In this document: in pieces, positions 21,065 through 36,000 of the stretch
How positions within the stretch are numbered: position 1 is the stretch's first letter
Layout of the letters: each line of letters begins with the position of its first letter
Origin: Paramacrobiotus metropolitanus
Lineage: Eukaryota; Tardigrada; Eutardigrada; Parachela; Macrobiotidae
NCBI RefSeq assembly: GCF_019649055.1
Contig: NW_026570231.1
Location: 1,550,001 to 1,614,000 of the forward strand
Length of the DNA: 64,000 bases
Direction of reading: 5' to 3'
Translations under genes and position numbers: made by a program
The notes under the pieces: model-generated
The model's database searches: none
Seen by the model: only the letters and a program-made list of their open reading frames with translations
What the model was told of the DNA's origin: nothing

Positions 21065-24000
21065 ACTTATTCATTACAGGTATACGACAGAAACCTTTAT
21101 CAATGACATCAATAACACCATCAAATAATAATCACTGCCCAAAGCGTATCCCTCATATTCAATTGAATCACTTGATCCTGTTGATTCACCGATCAATATG
21201 AGCCAAATTCAAACACGCCGGGACAAAGACGTTTGTAATCGTTCAAAATGTTCGCCGGACGTCCGGGACGTCCGGATGTTACAGATGTGTAAACAGATAA
21301 TACCTAGGACTGCAACAACGTCATTAGACAAAAATCAGTGTCGTGTAAGACAATATGCAGTCCTTCTTTTTGTCGAATCAGAATTGGCCGTTTGAATCCG
21401 TGCCCTTCCAGAAACAGCACTTAATTTCCGATCCCCATATCACATCCATTGCGAAGATAAGGCTAATACCGCACACAAGACATTTGTATTGTTGCCAATT
21501 ACGGGTAAAGGGCGACCGGATTACTCATTTAATTCGTTGATGTAATTATGTTAAGCGCATGTTCAAGCAAACTTGACACATCCATCCAGAAATCGATGTC
21601 TGGATAGCTCTCTTAAAGGAGTTCGCTTTCCCCGGGCGCCCAGTCATGGAGATCCTGGACCAGGTTATTGATGCAATATCGCGTGCAACGGACATTCCTA
21701 CTGCGAAGTCCGACTTTGCTCACGAATATAACGTCATGAGAATCAATGGATTGACGGTTGGAGTCTGGCTGACCATGCGTTAGGTTTCGACTTACCTGCG
21801 GCAGTTCACGCTTGTCGTCTACTGATACTTATTACAAGTTGACACTGGTGCTATTCTGGACAGTCACTCGTGTGGTTCGCTGGTTTTGCACTGTGGACAC
21901 CCGCGAGTACTGAGCACCATGAGAATCTTTCTCACACTTGCACAAATTCTTTTCAGACTTAAAATTGTAATAAAGGTAACAGCAAACTTTTAGTTTTCAT
22001 TTTGTTTCCAAGTTAAAATTGGTATTTGAAATTTGAGGAAAACCAAATGAAGGTTTGAAAATTTTTCGGTCACCATAGTGGTCCTTCTAAACATTTATGG
22101 AAAAGTCGATATTACGCAGCCTCCCACAGGTAAAAGATCTCTTAACGCAAATACTTTTAAAAAAATCTGCTACTACTGTCAGAAATGCGTCGCATGACTT
22201 TTGTATTTGAATACGTCCGATCAAAACTCCTTCTACAAGTTCTACACCAACTAGAAGCCTAACACCATCCGTATCCTCTCCACAAGCAGAAGTTTTATCA
22301 CCGTTACTTGCAATAATTAGGTCCTTTGCCGCTGTAACAGCACCTACAGTAAGCATCCGCAACGACGTTTGCCCAGTCTGCCGGGAAGACTTCAAAGATT
22401 CAAACACAAAGCTATATTAGTACTACAACCATACAGACATGCGTAATAAACGATATCGGGACTTCGCCTTCAAACATCCTCAGCGTCTCTATCCTATCAG
22501 ATTTATTGCTCCAAATTTTCGAGATAGAAAAAAATTAAACTTATGGAAAATGTCGAAAATGGCACGTTAGCTTTGTTTCACTCAATATTAATATTAATTT
22601 TGTTTTTCTCAATATTAATTTTATTTTTTGAAGTTTCAGTTTCTTAGTATTTTGCTCCATTATATTCATGCCGATAGTGACAGAATCTTTATCTAGGTAA
22701 CTAACCAAACCAACACGATGCCGTTTAGGTTAGCATGGGCCACCTGGTCTTCCCTGGCAAGTTTCAACAAGCGGCTGTCGCGATTCGATTAACGTATCGA
22801 GCTGCAAACGCAACACAAGGATGTTGAAAAAGAAGCATTTGGACGACCACATCCAACAGTATCGCGGATACTGCACAATATACCTCAGCGATATCCAGAT
22901 CCAGCATCAATTGGTCTGACTCACTGATGGCCAATAAAGGAGCCGACGCGGGGGCCAGGCACTCTTAGAACACAGGAAATGCCTTGGTGGCACTCCAACT
23001 GTAGAACTAGCGTCGTTTGTTTGCAAAGTTCGATCGAGCAGCTCTACCAATATCTTTAATGCTATCTGCAGTCGGCAGGTTTCTAGCAATAGCCTGGCCA
23101 CTTGCGATAGTCCGGGCGAGCATGACATATCAGTTGGACCTTGCTCGAGATTAAACATGCCCTTTATGGTGCTTTGTTTTCGTTACGGACATTCTTCGAT
23201 GCGATACGAAATAAAGAGGTTTCTAACACGTACTCCATTTCCTTATTGTAAGTCCACTCAAGCCCTGTGGGCCGCTTTGTCTTGGAGTTTTGAAATTATT
23301 ATCACCCGAGCTCAATGCGGATCCACGAAAGAAACGGTGGAGTTATTAAAGCGAGAGTATATATGTATGGCTGGCGGTAGAAGAGAAGTCTACTTCCTGA
23401 TCGTAATAAAAGGTCGATTTTTGGCGGACCCTGAGGTCGACGTTTTGGCGGAGGGCGGGGTCGCACAGTCAGCAGGAATTTCCGGCCGACTATTTAGCGG
23501 ACACGCTGATTGGCCTGTCCCGCCCTGTACTGAGCGTTCGCAAGATCTCTGTCTGCGCTCTGCCTTAGCCGCTGCCTGTCTGACCACAGGCTAACAGCGT
23601 GCACTTGCAGTAGCGTGCCCTGGCTACGCTGGAATGCATAACGCACCATCTTCTTTGCTCTAGGGTTCAACTTTGTTGCAGACGTGGTAGTAGCAGTCAA
23701 CGTTTTTTTGGTGATGGAACTGTAAACTTAACTTCGTCGAAGTTATCGGCAGTCGGGTCCGCTCAGGGGCTGGCACATGCATGGAGAATCATACGCCAGA
23801 ACTGGGCGCTTGTCCCTTGAGACATTTAGTTAGAAAAATTCGCTTAAGGGCTGAATACCGTATTAGGGAAACCTTTTTTTCCCTAATACGGCTGAATACC
23901 GTATTATTAGGAAACATTTTCCGCCTTCGTTAAATTGCGTATTCAGTTAGAAATGCTTGTGCCTGCAAATAATCCATTCACTGTGCTGGTCGAGTAAGAA

Positions 24001-27000
24001 AGTCTCATGTGATGCTGAAGTTTTAATTAATTTCAACTTATTCCATCTTATTATCCAGTTGGTCAAGATCATCGTCAAAAACATTTTCAAGTGAGCTTCA
24101 CAGGCACATCCGCCCTTTCGTGAATTTTAGAGTACCTCCCACGTGCTGGGGCACAAACGTATATTATTGTGAGTCCATGATACGCAGGAGGTCAAGACAA
24201 TGGCCACGTATCAAACTAGTTGCCAACAAGCGGTCAATCGCCATGGACGGCAAAACCCTTATGCCTTCGTTCACCCCATGTGTCCAGGACGGAGCGCACG
24301 CATTCATCAAAGACGTCAACTACGAGTGGAGCCCCCTCAAGCAGAGTTTGTCATAAGCGAATTCGATCGTTCAATTTGACCATACACATTTCGTCGCCAA
24401 ATTTGGCTTACCACCCGACACGAGCTCCGAAAAGGGTCAGGCCACAAGACCGAACCAATCTATTTGGTCCATCTTGGAGCTCTTTGGCCAGCTAGCGGCT
24501 GTTGCTGCGGAAGAAGAAATCCAGTCGATATAAAGCGGAATCGAAGGAATAGCCTCGAAATCGACCGTCCTCGAATGTTAGCCTTCCGGCTTTTAACTTC
24601 CTCCGCTATTGGAGAAATACAATCTTCACAGCCATTGGCCGTGCGGTAAGTATAATCGTACTTATCTTCGCATGCCGTTGTGTTGGCTTCCGTAGGTGCA
24701 TTATGGCCTGACTCAGACGACCGTCCCACTATGTGCAGACGCCGGGTGACGACCCGGAAGTTGCCACACGCATATCTACAGATAATTTGCGACGAGCGGC
24801 TTCGCATCTTTTTTTCCATTGGATTTTAAAGCCAATCGCATAACAGTTGCGGACGTCATGTCCGATTCGATGATGTCTTAGCAGCTTTGGAGGATGAAGA
24901 GGAAATGGGAATCGCGGAACGAGAATAAATCCTGCAATTTCTGCGCTTCGCTACCAATGCCATCGACGTCATCGACCGAACATCTCGCAGTATTTACGGT
25001 TTGCCACCATCCGCCCAGTCGTCGCCAGAAACAACCTTTAGAACCAAGGACCTCTGCAGAATGCTGCGGAAGAGGATTTACCATCGGAGCAAGGCGGGGG
25101 ATCTTAGATTTTAGATTTTATATCAATGATCATCTATGCTTTATGGGATATGCAGTTAATCGAGCAAAAATCAGCAAAAGTTGGTGTGCAGCACAGTACA
25201 CGACTAGATATCTAGTTACTTAATAATTACAGACCTTAATATTAAACGGTCCTTTGGTACGTTGAGCAGAAAACCGGCGAGTTTTATCATGACTTTTCTC
25301 GTCGAGTTTTACCTGATACTTAATACTGGCTTTAGCATCCTGGAAGCCATGAATTTCGCCACCCGGGAGGGGGGGCTGAAATTCGGTCGATTGGTCTGTT
25401 AATGCGAAGGCAGACCAGAGACAGTAATCGTTAAGATCGATATGACGTTATTCGACGAGCGTTCCCAAAGAAGATATACTGTATGCCGGATGTTACTGGT
25501 AAATAAATGCCAGATGTCACCGTTGAACATCCGGCTGCACGGCATACTAGCCGTAAAAAGTCGGTAGGCGCTATACGCAATAATATTACACGACTTTTCA
25601 TAAACCCAGCTGCTAAACAACTGCAGAGTACGGGCGGCCAAGCAACAAGAAACATGTGCGCTGTTTGTTGGCCCACTGAAAACTGTTTAGGCTTGTAAGA
25701 TGGGCAATTCCAGCAGCTAACAAAATCTTTTAGTGTCAACGAGTGAAACAAAATAGTTATTCACTGAAACAAAATGATGATTCCGGTTATAATTCAGGCG
25801 CAATATTGTACTCAATATAAAAAAGCCTTCTTATATTTACGAAAGAAGCAGCCAAGAAATTTGTCCGGCCGTATGGAAACCAGTTGCGTGTAAAGCAGAT
25901 AATGCAGCTGATGACAGCTGCCTATAACAATGGCTCCTGCTGCCTACTCTCGGTTTGATCTTTGAAAAGGATGCTCGCCTCTTTGACATAATGATTGAAA
26001 CAATAATCGGGACACAAGAAAGTAAAATCCGCGCAATAGCAATGTCTTATCCCACGCGGCCGAAAAAATTTTGCATTTCCGCTCATAAGAAGCACGTTGA
26101 CAAAGATTTAGGTCACCGCTATGAACAAATCCTTTCCATTATGCAAACGTATAAATTGCTAAATGAAAGACTACGCAAGAATTAAAAATACGAGTCCGCT
26201 GGCGCGTGGATACCAGGCCTTAAAAACTGCATGCGCATTAGCGTCGTTGGATTGATAGGAGGCATTTCTAGGGTTCTTAAAGAGATCTTCGTTTCATTGC
26301 CCTTGACGTTTTCTGATTTCGGGCGGCAAGTGTTCGAAACAACACTAGAAGTTCGTGGAGCAACTGCTGGAGGATGGTAACGCCCGTGAACTGGCTACGA
26401 AGACTATACGAGTACAATCAATATGGCCGTTATGACTTGAAACTTTATTACGTACTAGTTACAGTTTATGTGAGTGAGAGAGAGAGTATAGTCGGAGAGA
26501 ACAGAACCAAACCTGTAAAGCGGCGTGCATAGCTATTGTATTTATATCCGTTGGTGCGTTGCGGCGGCGGCGGTGTTGATACAGTAGCGGCGTTCGTCTA
26601 TTGATCGGCGTAATCCACGATGTGGAATTCACGGTGCAGTAGCGGTGTTTACCGCTGCTATTGCACCGTGACCGCGAGGTTGCCGTCCCTTGGCAAACGG
26701 CGCAATATTGACGGAGCGCGCGTAAGCAAACCTGGTATGGAGCATAGACAGACGGGAGATGGGCGAGGAGCGTATTTCGCTGCACATCGAGTGCTCAGTG
26801 GAGTGAATAGGCGGAGGAGATAAAGGTAAGAAATAACATCAGTTATTAATGATTTGATGTTTGAAATAGGTAGCCCAATCCGTGTGTCCAAAGATGGGAC
26901 AATGAATGTATGAATTTTCGGAGCTGTGAATGTGCCATCCGTTCGAGTAAAGAATGGAATATCGGGCAGTTTCCATCCGATATGTCCGTATGACATCCAT

Positions 27001-30000
27001 AGCAAACGGGACCCTCAAATTCAGCCGCGTCGCAAACAAGCGGGTAAGGCACACGTTTATTCGAGCCATGTTGAATGTAGCGACGATTATGAAAAGGTTA
27101 AAATCATCTTTTGACTAATTCATTTTTTTTGTCAACTAGAATTAGAAGTGTGGAACACTGTTAGTCGGGATCGAAAGAATTTAAGTATACTAGCAGAAGC
27201 GGGTTTTATGGATCCTTTTTGTTCTTTTGGAAATTAAAAATTAAAATTAAGATTTATAAACGTAAAATCGGAAGCGGAAAAATTATACTTACGTGTGTGA
27301 TGATCGAAAACGTTTTTAACAGCGGTCTCTTAATTAATTTGAGGCGCACTTCCTTTTATGACCTTTTTAGCTTATCTTATAACTGGTGATATGCTGAAGA
27401 CCACACTGTCCGTATGTCGGCGAAGGATTTCATGGAGACAGAGTCATCGGCGTTTGGGCTGATATCACTGAGGTTGTGGTAGGGATCCCTGTTGACGATT
27501 GTTGAATTTTGCTATTTTTGTTGTAGACAACCCGAAAGGGAAAGGCATTGCTCAGCGACATTTTGATCTCTCCGCTGGCACGGGTTTATTCCAAGTAGGC
27601 AGGAAACTTGTGCAAATCTGGGTTACGAAACAGACGATGAAGGCGTTGGTCGTCCGGCAAAATTTTCTTCCAAAATCCGGACATACAACGCAAACAAAAT
27701 GCCTTACTATATAACAAAAAATCAATATGGATTATCTGTTTATCGTAGACGATTTATTTATATATTCTAGATAGTATACAGAAGACGTAATCTATTGATT
27801 AATATTCGGCATTTTCAATAAATATATTCCAAAATGTAGTTAATTTACCGTTTGTAGATATTCTGTTTATTTAGATAACCTACTTAAACAGAAAATGTAT
27901 TTTGTATTTTGTTTAGATAATCTATTCATGGTTCATACTCTTTTGTAGACAATCTTTTCTAGCAAAATTTTAATCTATGTGCTTGAAAGAAATTTAGCTG
28001 TTTGAAGTTTAATTCGCTCACTTTTCAGGAATACTGACCTGAACGCTTACCTTTATGGTGAAATCCATGCCTGTCTGTACGGCATTTCTCTCAAGACCGC
28101 TTAAGTTACCGTACGGAATAACGGGACAAGCTTGGCACGCATTTGAAGATCCAATCTTTCATTTAGAACATCAGCAGGATGTTTTGAGGTGTCCTCTAGT
28201 ATGCCATATAACGACTCCTCTTCGTTACTCGCCACCAGGACATGGGTGGGCAAGTAGTCATCTTTGTCTTCGTCCTTGGCTTTCAGGACCTCCTCCTTAA
28301 AACTTTTGTACTTGGGGTTGTCACCGAATCGGACGGCTATCGGCATTTAATTCGGTGGTTCAAGGATAATCCGGATATGGTCGATACCACGACCAAGACC
28401 AGGAGGAAGGCGGCGTACATGAAGCTCCTTAATACGTTTGCAGTTTTTCGTAGAACATCAAACGTGCCAAACTCTAACTATATATTATCAAATACTGAGA
28501 TGGTCGTGGCGCCAACTGAAGGTCTTCGTGTGGCTTGCCTCTCACAGCAACACGTATCCGGCGCCAATTTGCTCTGTTACTATGCGGGGAGTCCCAAGGT
28601 CCTAGAAATCCTTGATACGTTTTTCTCGATAATTGATGTGCGATGATTCCCAGATACGCTTATGAAGAATATGTTGCAGATTACAAGTGGGGACCATAAC
28701 TGTCCATCCAGCAATCTGCCGAGTAAAGTAAGGCTCCGGAAGTTGGTTATTACTCAGATTGCGTACTTTAACACCCTGTCGACCGTAAACATGTTTCTTT
28801 TCTTCAGCTTTTCTTCTCTTCAGCTTCTCTCCTTTTTTTTATCTTTTAACTTGCTAAATGTAAGTATATTTTTGCTGTAAACATTTGTACATTTTTAGTG
28901 AAGCTGAGTGAAATATTCTTGTTTGCTTTAGATCATCTATTTTAAAAAGTGTTAATTGAAATAGATTACTATTTTAAATCAATCATCGATTGAAATTTAA
29001 ATAGATCATCTGTTTAATTTAGATACTCTGACTTTCAAACAAATTAGAAACAGATCCAAGCGTGGTATACCTGAGCGCGATGTAGATAGACTCTGTTGGT
29101 TATTGTTTACAGTGCAAAAACATATGGATGACAAAATCCCGCATTTGAAGGACACGGAACATATTTACGGTTTCGTTCTGGAATCCAAAGAACGATACCT
29201 GGAGCATCGATCTCCTTGATTCACGATATAAGAGAATCAGAAGCTACGATGCGTCGACACGGGACAGAAGAAGAAATAGACTACTGCAAAGCTAACGCCA
29301 GCAGACTGGACGACGACAGTTCACGCTCAACCGACGCAGATAAGGCTGCCCAGTGCGATGAGGCCATCTATCCATTCAAGGTATCCATTCTATGCTTCTT
29401 GTTTGGCTTATCTTAGGATTCGCATGAGTTTGCGTTTAGCAGAAATCATCGACCCGGCATCGTCAGTTCCGAGAGCTTCTGTTCCCCGCATTCGTATTCC
29501 CGAAGTACGGGGCGCGGAGATGTATCGTTCGGCGACTTACCGTTCGCAGAGATGATGTAAATCTTTGTAACTCGATGCGCATCGGTAAATCTTATTCGTG
29601 ATCCGGAAATGGTTGTTTTAATTGGAACCAGCCATATGCAGAACTTGTTTGGGAAATGCATAGCTTTGTCGCGGTCAGCGAAGCTGGACTGCGATATACA
29701 AGTTCATCCATTACAAACCTTGATGGTTCATATTCCCGAGAACGATCACCCGTTTTCCTCGTTTGATACGGTCCTTTTAAAGACACGGACACATACGTCC
29801 ATTCCGGCAAAACTGGTCTCGGTAAGATGTTCCTAACGTTTAACTAACGTGACCTCAGGCAAACAGTACAAATTCTTTTCTAGTTTCTCATGGTATCGCT
29901 GCAGAATCAAGGTTAATTAGCTTAAGTAAATTAACGCACAAGTGAAATGTCGCTCAAATGCGTATAATTATTATCTAATAAATTATCCAATACAGATAGG

Positions 30001-33000
30001 TTCTTTAGAAAAATTGGATAATCTAATGCATTTGAAAATAAGAAGCAACATATTATCTGTTTATTTAGACGTTTCCAACTATCTCATGGTTTTTTCAGAT
30101 TCCAGATGACCACCCTGCAGTCAGTTAAAAGACTGTTGATGTATGCGTTGCGGCAGGCGCTTTGAACTATCAGCTCTACAGTGAGGAAACGCAAGTTTGT
30201 CCTACCCATACTTTTGAGGCACGATTTTTGCCATATGTACTTAGCGCAGCACCGCGCTGAGGACCCTCTGCTTTTATTCAGTACTTCCAAGCTTACTCAC
30301 GACGAATTTCTGAAAAGAGATAAATTTGTTAATACGGATTTTATTGAAATTGCCCATCATATTGCCAGAACAGAATTTGGGGTGTTGGGGGGAAGCGCAT
30401 ATTTAGTGTAAACGTTCAACCATTTTTCGTCGAACAATTTCTGTATCGGCGCCAAGGCTTCGCAAATACTGTTCCATCGAGCACACGTAGCTGTTTTAAT
30501 GGAAGACGGTGATCTTTTGATGCACGTGGATGCAGTTGGCGGAGCGAAGATGAATGACTATGCTCTTCAGCGAATCATAAGCGGATTTCTGCTCGGGACG
30601 GATTCCAATTGCAAATGCAGTGAAAACAAGGTTGTTGATATCACAGTCCTTGAGGTGCATCCATAGGGGATAAACGAGTGCATTATGATGTCGATTTTGT
30701 ACCACCTGGTTCTCCTCAAGGGAGAAAATATCTCGCAAATTGAGCTGAAATAAAAATCTTCGGAACGTTCCTTCTCAATTTCCTGCTTAAGCGGGAGGTG
30801 CCTGACTTCAAAGGCGTTTTAGGCGTCTGCCAGCCGGAACGGGTGGTTAAATTTACGATTGAACTAGAGACACAACCGACTTTCCATGCCTTTACCGAGA
30901 CGTTTTTCGTTAAAAAGATCCCATACTATTGACTGGTCAAGCAAGAAACTGCGCAGTCAGAATCCCCGCACAAAGTAATTATGTGTTGTCCAGAAGGCTT
31001 CAAATGTTATCCAAAAAGCAAACGAGAGTAATACGTTATAGATACGTTCCCGGTAAAGTCGAAAAATCGCATTTTAGGGAAGAAAATGGCTTAGCAGATC
31101 GTTACAGTGCAACATGTATACCTTCAGAGTACTGACTTTACAGTTTCAGCCCGTTGGTTACTTAGACTTGGAAGAGATGGGGAAGAAAGCATAATTTATC
31201 TGTGAATACGGTATTTGCCGCTGAGACAATATGCACTTTGGTTTTGCTAGTAATGCAAGCAAAAAATAATATCCAGCACACGTTTTTGCTTTGGCTTTAG
31301 TTCACCACCAAAAAGGTATGGATTCCGTATATGGCGGTCGTGATTTTTGGTTATAGCACAGACATAAAAATTCCAAAACATATTGACGCTATGGAGGATA
31401 GCATCACGATGGGTGATGTTGTCGCTCCCGTAAGCAATCCATTCACCCATGGAGCGACAAAGAATCTGCAGATTCTAAAAGGTGTCATGGCGCCTTGCAT
31501 GAATTTTTGCGCGAGTCATTTTTGGCCAAAGGCCCACAGTAATATTAGTTCAGTATTTCAAAGGATCGGTTGTTGCATGCATGGGACATGCACAGGTACA
31601 CTTACTATTCTGTATTAATTTAGGCTTAATTTTCTACAACTGTTCTGCGTGGGCTGGATATTACTCCAACTATACGCACGCTTTGTGGTCCATAATTATT
31701 TGGTGTTGAAAGAAAATCGATCACGAGAAATCGTAACTATCACCATAACCTCGAGCTCTTTTGGCAACAGCTAACGCAGCTGCAGATTCTTCCGGTCTTT
31801 TTCCATCATGACAAGCTGCATTTACCTGTGCTGCCTTATTACTCAGGCGGTAACCGGCCCTCCCGCTGGGCCTTTGCAGGTTATTGATGCAATATCGCGT
31901 GCAACGGACATTCCTACTGCGAAGTCCGACTTTGCTCACGAATATAACGTCATGAGAATCAATGGATTGACGGTTGGAGTCTGGCTGACCATGCGTTAGG
32001 TTTCGACTTACCTGCGGCAGTTCACGCTTGTCGTCTACTGATACTTATTACAAGTTGACACTGGTGCTATTCTGGACAGTCACTCGTGTGGTTCGCTGGT
32101 TTTGCACTGTGGACACCCGCACGAGTACTGAGCACCCAATGAGAATCTTTCTCACACTTGCACAAATTCTTTTCAGACTTAAAATTGTAATAAAGGTAAC
32201 AGCATGACTAGAAAGTTTTTCATTTGATCGCTTTCCAAGTTAAAATTGGAAAATTTATTTAAATTTGAGGAGAATATTCCGAAATGCCAAACATTTTGCA
32301 AGGTTCATGCCTTTGGTTCCCGTCACCATAGCTGTCTATCCTTCTAACATCATTATTATATTAAGGAAAAGATCGATATTACGCGCAGCCTCCCCACAGT
32401 CTGGAGATCTCTCTAACCAAATACTTTTAAAAAAATCTGCTACTACTGTCCAGAAATGCGTCGCATGACTTTTGTATTTGAATACGTCCGATCAAAACTC
32501 CTTCTACAAGTTCTACACCAACTAGAAGCCTAACACCATCCGTATCCTCTCCACAAGCAGAAGTTTTATCACCGTTACTTGCAATAATTAGGTCCTTTGC
32601 CGCTGTAACAGCACCTACAGTAAGCATCCGCAACGACGTTTGCCCAGTCTGCCGGGAAGACTTCAAAGATTCAAACACAAAGCTATATTAGTACTACAAC
32701 CATACAGACATGCGTAATAAACGATATCGGGACTTCGCCTTCAAACATCCTCAGCGTCTCTATCCTATCAGATTTATTGCTCCAAATTTTCGAGATAGAA
32801 AAAATTAAACTTATGGAAAATGTCGAAAATGGCACGTTAGCTTTGTTTCACTCAATATTAATATTAATTTTGTTTTTCTCAATATTAATTTTATTTTTTG
32901 AAGTTTCAGTTTCTTAGTATTTTGCTCCATTATATTCATGCCGATAGTGACAGAATCTTTATCTAGGTAACTAACCAAACCAACACGATGCCGTTTAGGT

Positions 33001-36000
33001 TAGCATGGGCCACCTGGTCTTCCCTGGCAAGTTTCAACAAGCGGCTGTCGCGATTCGATTAACGTATCGAGCTGCAAACGCAACACAAGGATGTTGAAAA
33101 GAAGCATGTTGAAAAGAAGCATTTGGACGACCACATCCAACAGTATCGCGGATACTGCACAATATACCTCAGCGATATCCAGATCCAGCATCAATTGGTC
33201 TGACTCACTGATGGCCAATAAAGGAGCCGACGCGGGGGCCAGGCACTCTTAGAACACAGGAAATGCCTTGGTGGCACTCCAACTGTAGAACTAGCGTCGT
33301 TTGTTTGCAAAGTTCGATCGAGCAGCTCTACCAATATCTTTAATGCTATCTGCAGTCGGCAGGTTTCTAGCAATAGCCTGGCCACTTGCGATAGTCCGGG
33401 CGAGCATGACATATCAGTTGGACCTTGCTCGAGATTAAACATGCCCTTTATGGTGCTTTGTTTTCGTTACGGACATTCTTCGATGCGATACGAAATAAAG
33501 AGGTTTCTAACACGTACTCCATTTTTATTGTAAGTCCACTCAAGCCCTGTGGGCCGCTTTGTCTTGAGTTTTGAAATTATTATCACCCGAGCTCAATGCG
33601 GATCCACGAAAGAAACGGTGGAGTTATTAAAGCGAGAGTATATATGTATGGCTGGCGGTAGAAGAGAAGTCTACTTCCTGATCGTAATAAAAGGTCGATT
33701 TTTGGCGGACCCTGAGGTCGACGTTTTGGCGGAGGGCGGGGTCGCACAGTCAGCAGGAATTTCCGGCCGACTATTTAGCGGACACGCTGATTGGCCTGTC
33801 CCGCCCTGTACTGAGCGTTCGCAAGATCTCTGTCTGCGCTCTGCCTTAGCCGCTGCCTGTCTGACCACAGGCTAACAGCGTGCACTTGCAGTAGCGTGCC
33901 CTGGCTACGCTGGAATGCATAACGCACCATCTTCTTTGCTCTAGGTTCAACTTTGTTGCAGACGTGGTAGTAGCAGTCAACGTTTTTTGGTGATGGAACT
34001 GTAAACTTAACTTCGTCGAAGTTATCGGCAGTCGGGTCCGCTCAGGGGCTGGCACATGCATGGAGAATCCCTAATACGGCTGAATACTATCATTTTCCGC
34101 CTCCGTTAAATTGCGTATTCAGTTAGAAATGCTTGTGCCTGCAGATAATCCCTTCACTGAGCTGGCCGAGTAAGAAACTCTCCTGTGATGCTGAAGTTTT
34201 AAATAATTTCAACTTATTCCATCTTATTATCCAGTTGGTCAAGATCATCGTCAAAAACATTTTCAAGTGAGCTTCACAGGCACATGCGCCCTTTCGTGAA
34301 TTTTAGAGTACCTCCCACGTGCTGGGGCACAAACGTATATATTGTGAGTCCATGATACGCAGGAGGTCAAGACAATGGCCACGTATCAAACTAGTTGCCA
34401 ACAAGCGTTCAACCGCCATGGACGGCAAAACCCTTATGCCTTCGTTCACCCCATGTGTCCAGGACGGAACGCACGCATTCATCAAAGGCGTCAACTACGA
34501 GTGGAGTCCCCTCAAGCAGAGTTTGTCATAAGTGAATTCGATCGTTCAATTTGACCATACACATTTCGTCGCCAAATTTGGCTTACCACCCGACACGAGC
34601 TCCGAACAGGGTCAGGCCACAAGACCGAACCAATCTATTTGGTCCATCTTGGAGCTCTTTGGCCAGCTAGCGGCTGTTGCTGCGGAAGAAGAAAGCCAGT
34701 CGATATAAAGCGGAATCGAGGGAATAGCCTCGAAATCGACCGTCCTCGAATGTTAGCCTTCCGGCTTTTAACTTTCTCCGCTGTTGGAGAAATACAATCT
34801 TCACAGCCATTGGCCGTGCGGTAAGTATAATCATACTTATCTTCGCATGCCGTTGTGTTGGTTTCCGTAGGTGCATTATGGCCTGACTCAGACGACCGTC
34901 CCACTACGTGCAGACACCGGGTGACGACCCGGAAGTTGCCACACGCATATCTACGGATAATTTGCGACGAGCGGCTTCGCATCTTTTTTTCCATTGGATT
35001 TTAAAGCCAATCGCATAACAGTTGCGGACGTCATGTCCGATTCGATGATGTCTTAGCAGCTTCGGAGTATGAAGAGGAAATGGGAATCGCGGAACGAGAA
35101 TAAATCCTGCAATTTCGCTTCGCTACCAATGCCGTCGACGTCATCGACCGAACATCTCGCAGTATTAACGGTTTGCCACCATCCGCCCAGTCGTCGCCAG
35201 AGAACAACCTTTAGAACCTGGGACCTGTGCAGAATGCTGCGGAAGAGGATTTACCATCGGAGCAAGGCGGGGGATCTTAGATTTTAGATTTTATATTAAT
35301 GTTCATCTGTGCTTTATGGGATATGTAGTTAATCGAGCAAAAATCAGCAAAAGTTGGTGTGCAGCACAGTACACGACTAGATATCTAGTTACTTAATAAC
35401 TACAGACCTTAATATTAAACGGTCCTTTGGAACGTTGAGCAGAAAACCGGCGAGTTTTATCATGACTTTTCTCGTCGAGTTTTACCTGATACTTAATACC
35501 GGCTTTAGCATCCTGGAAGCCATGAATTTCGCCACCCGGGGGGGGGGGGCTGAAATTCGGTCGATTGGTCTGTTAATGCGAAGGCAGACCAGAGACAGTA
35601 ATCGTTAAGATCGATATGACGTTATTCGACGAGCGTCCCCAAAGAAGATATACTGTATGCCGGATGTTACTGGTAAATAAATGCCAAATGTCACCGTTGA
35701 ACATCCGGCTGCACGGCACACTAGCCGTAAAAAGTCGGTAGGCGTTATATACAATAATATTATACGACTTTTCATAAACCCAGCTGCTAAACAACTGCTG
35801 AGTACGGGCGGCCAAGCAACAAGAAACATGTGCGCTGTTTGTTGGCCCAATGAAAACTGTTTAGGCTTGTAAGATGGGCAATTTCAGCAGCTAACACAAT
35901 CTTTTAGTGTCGACGAGTGAAACAAAATAGTTATTCACTGAAACAAAATGATGATTCCGGTTATAATTCAGGCGCAATGTTGTACTCAATATAAAAAAGC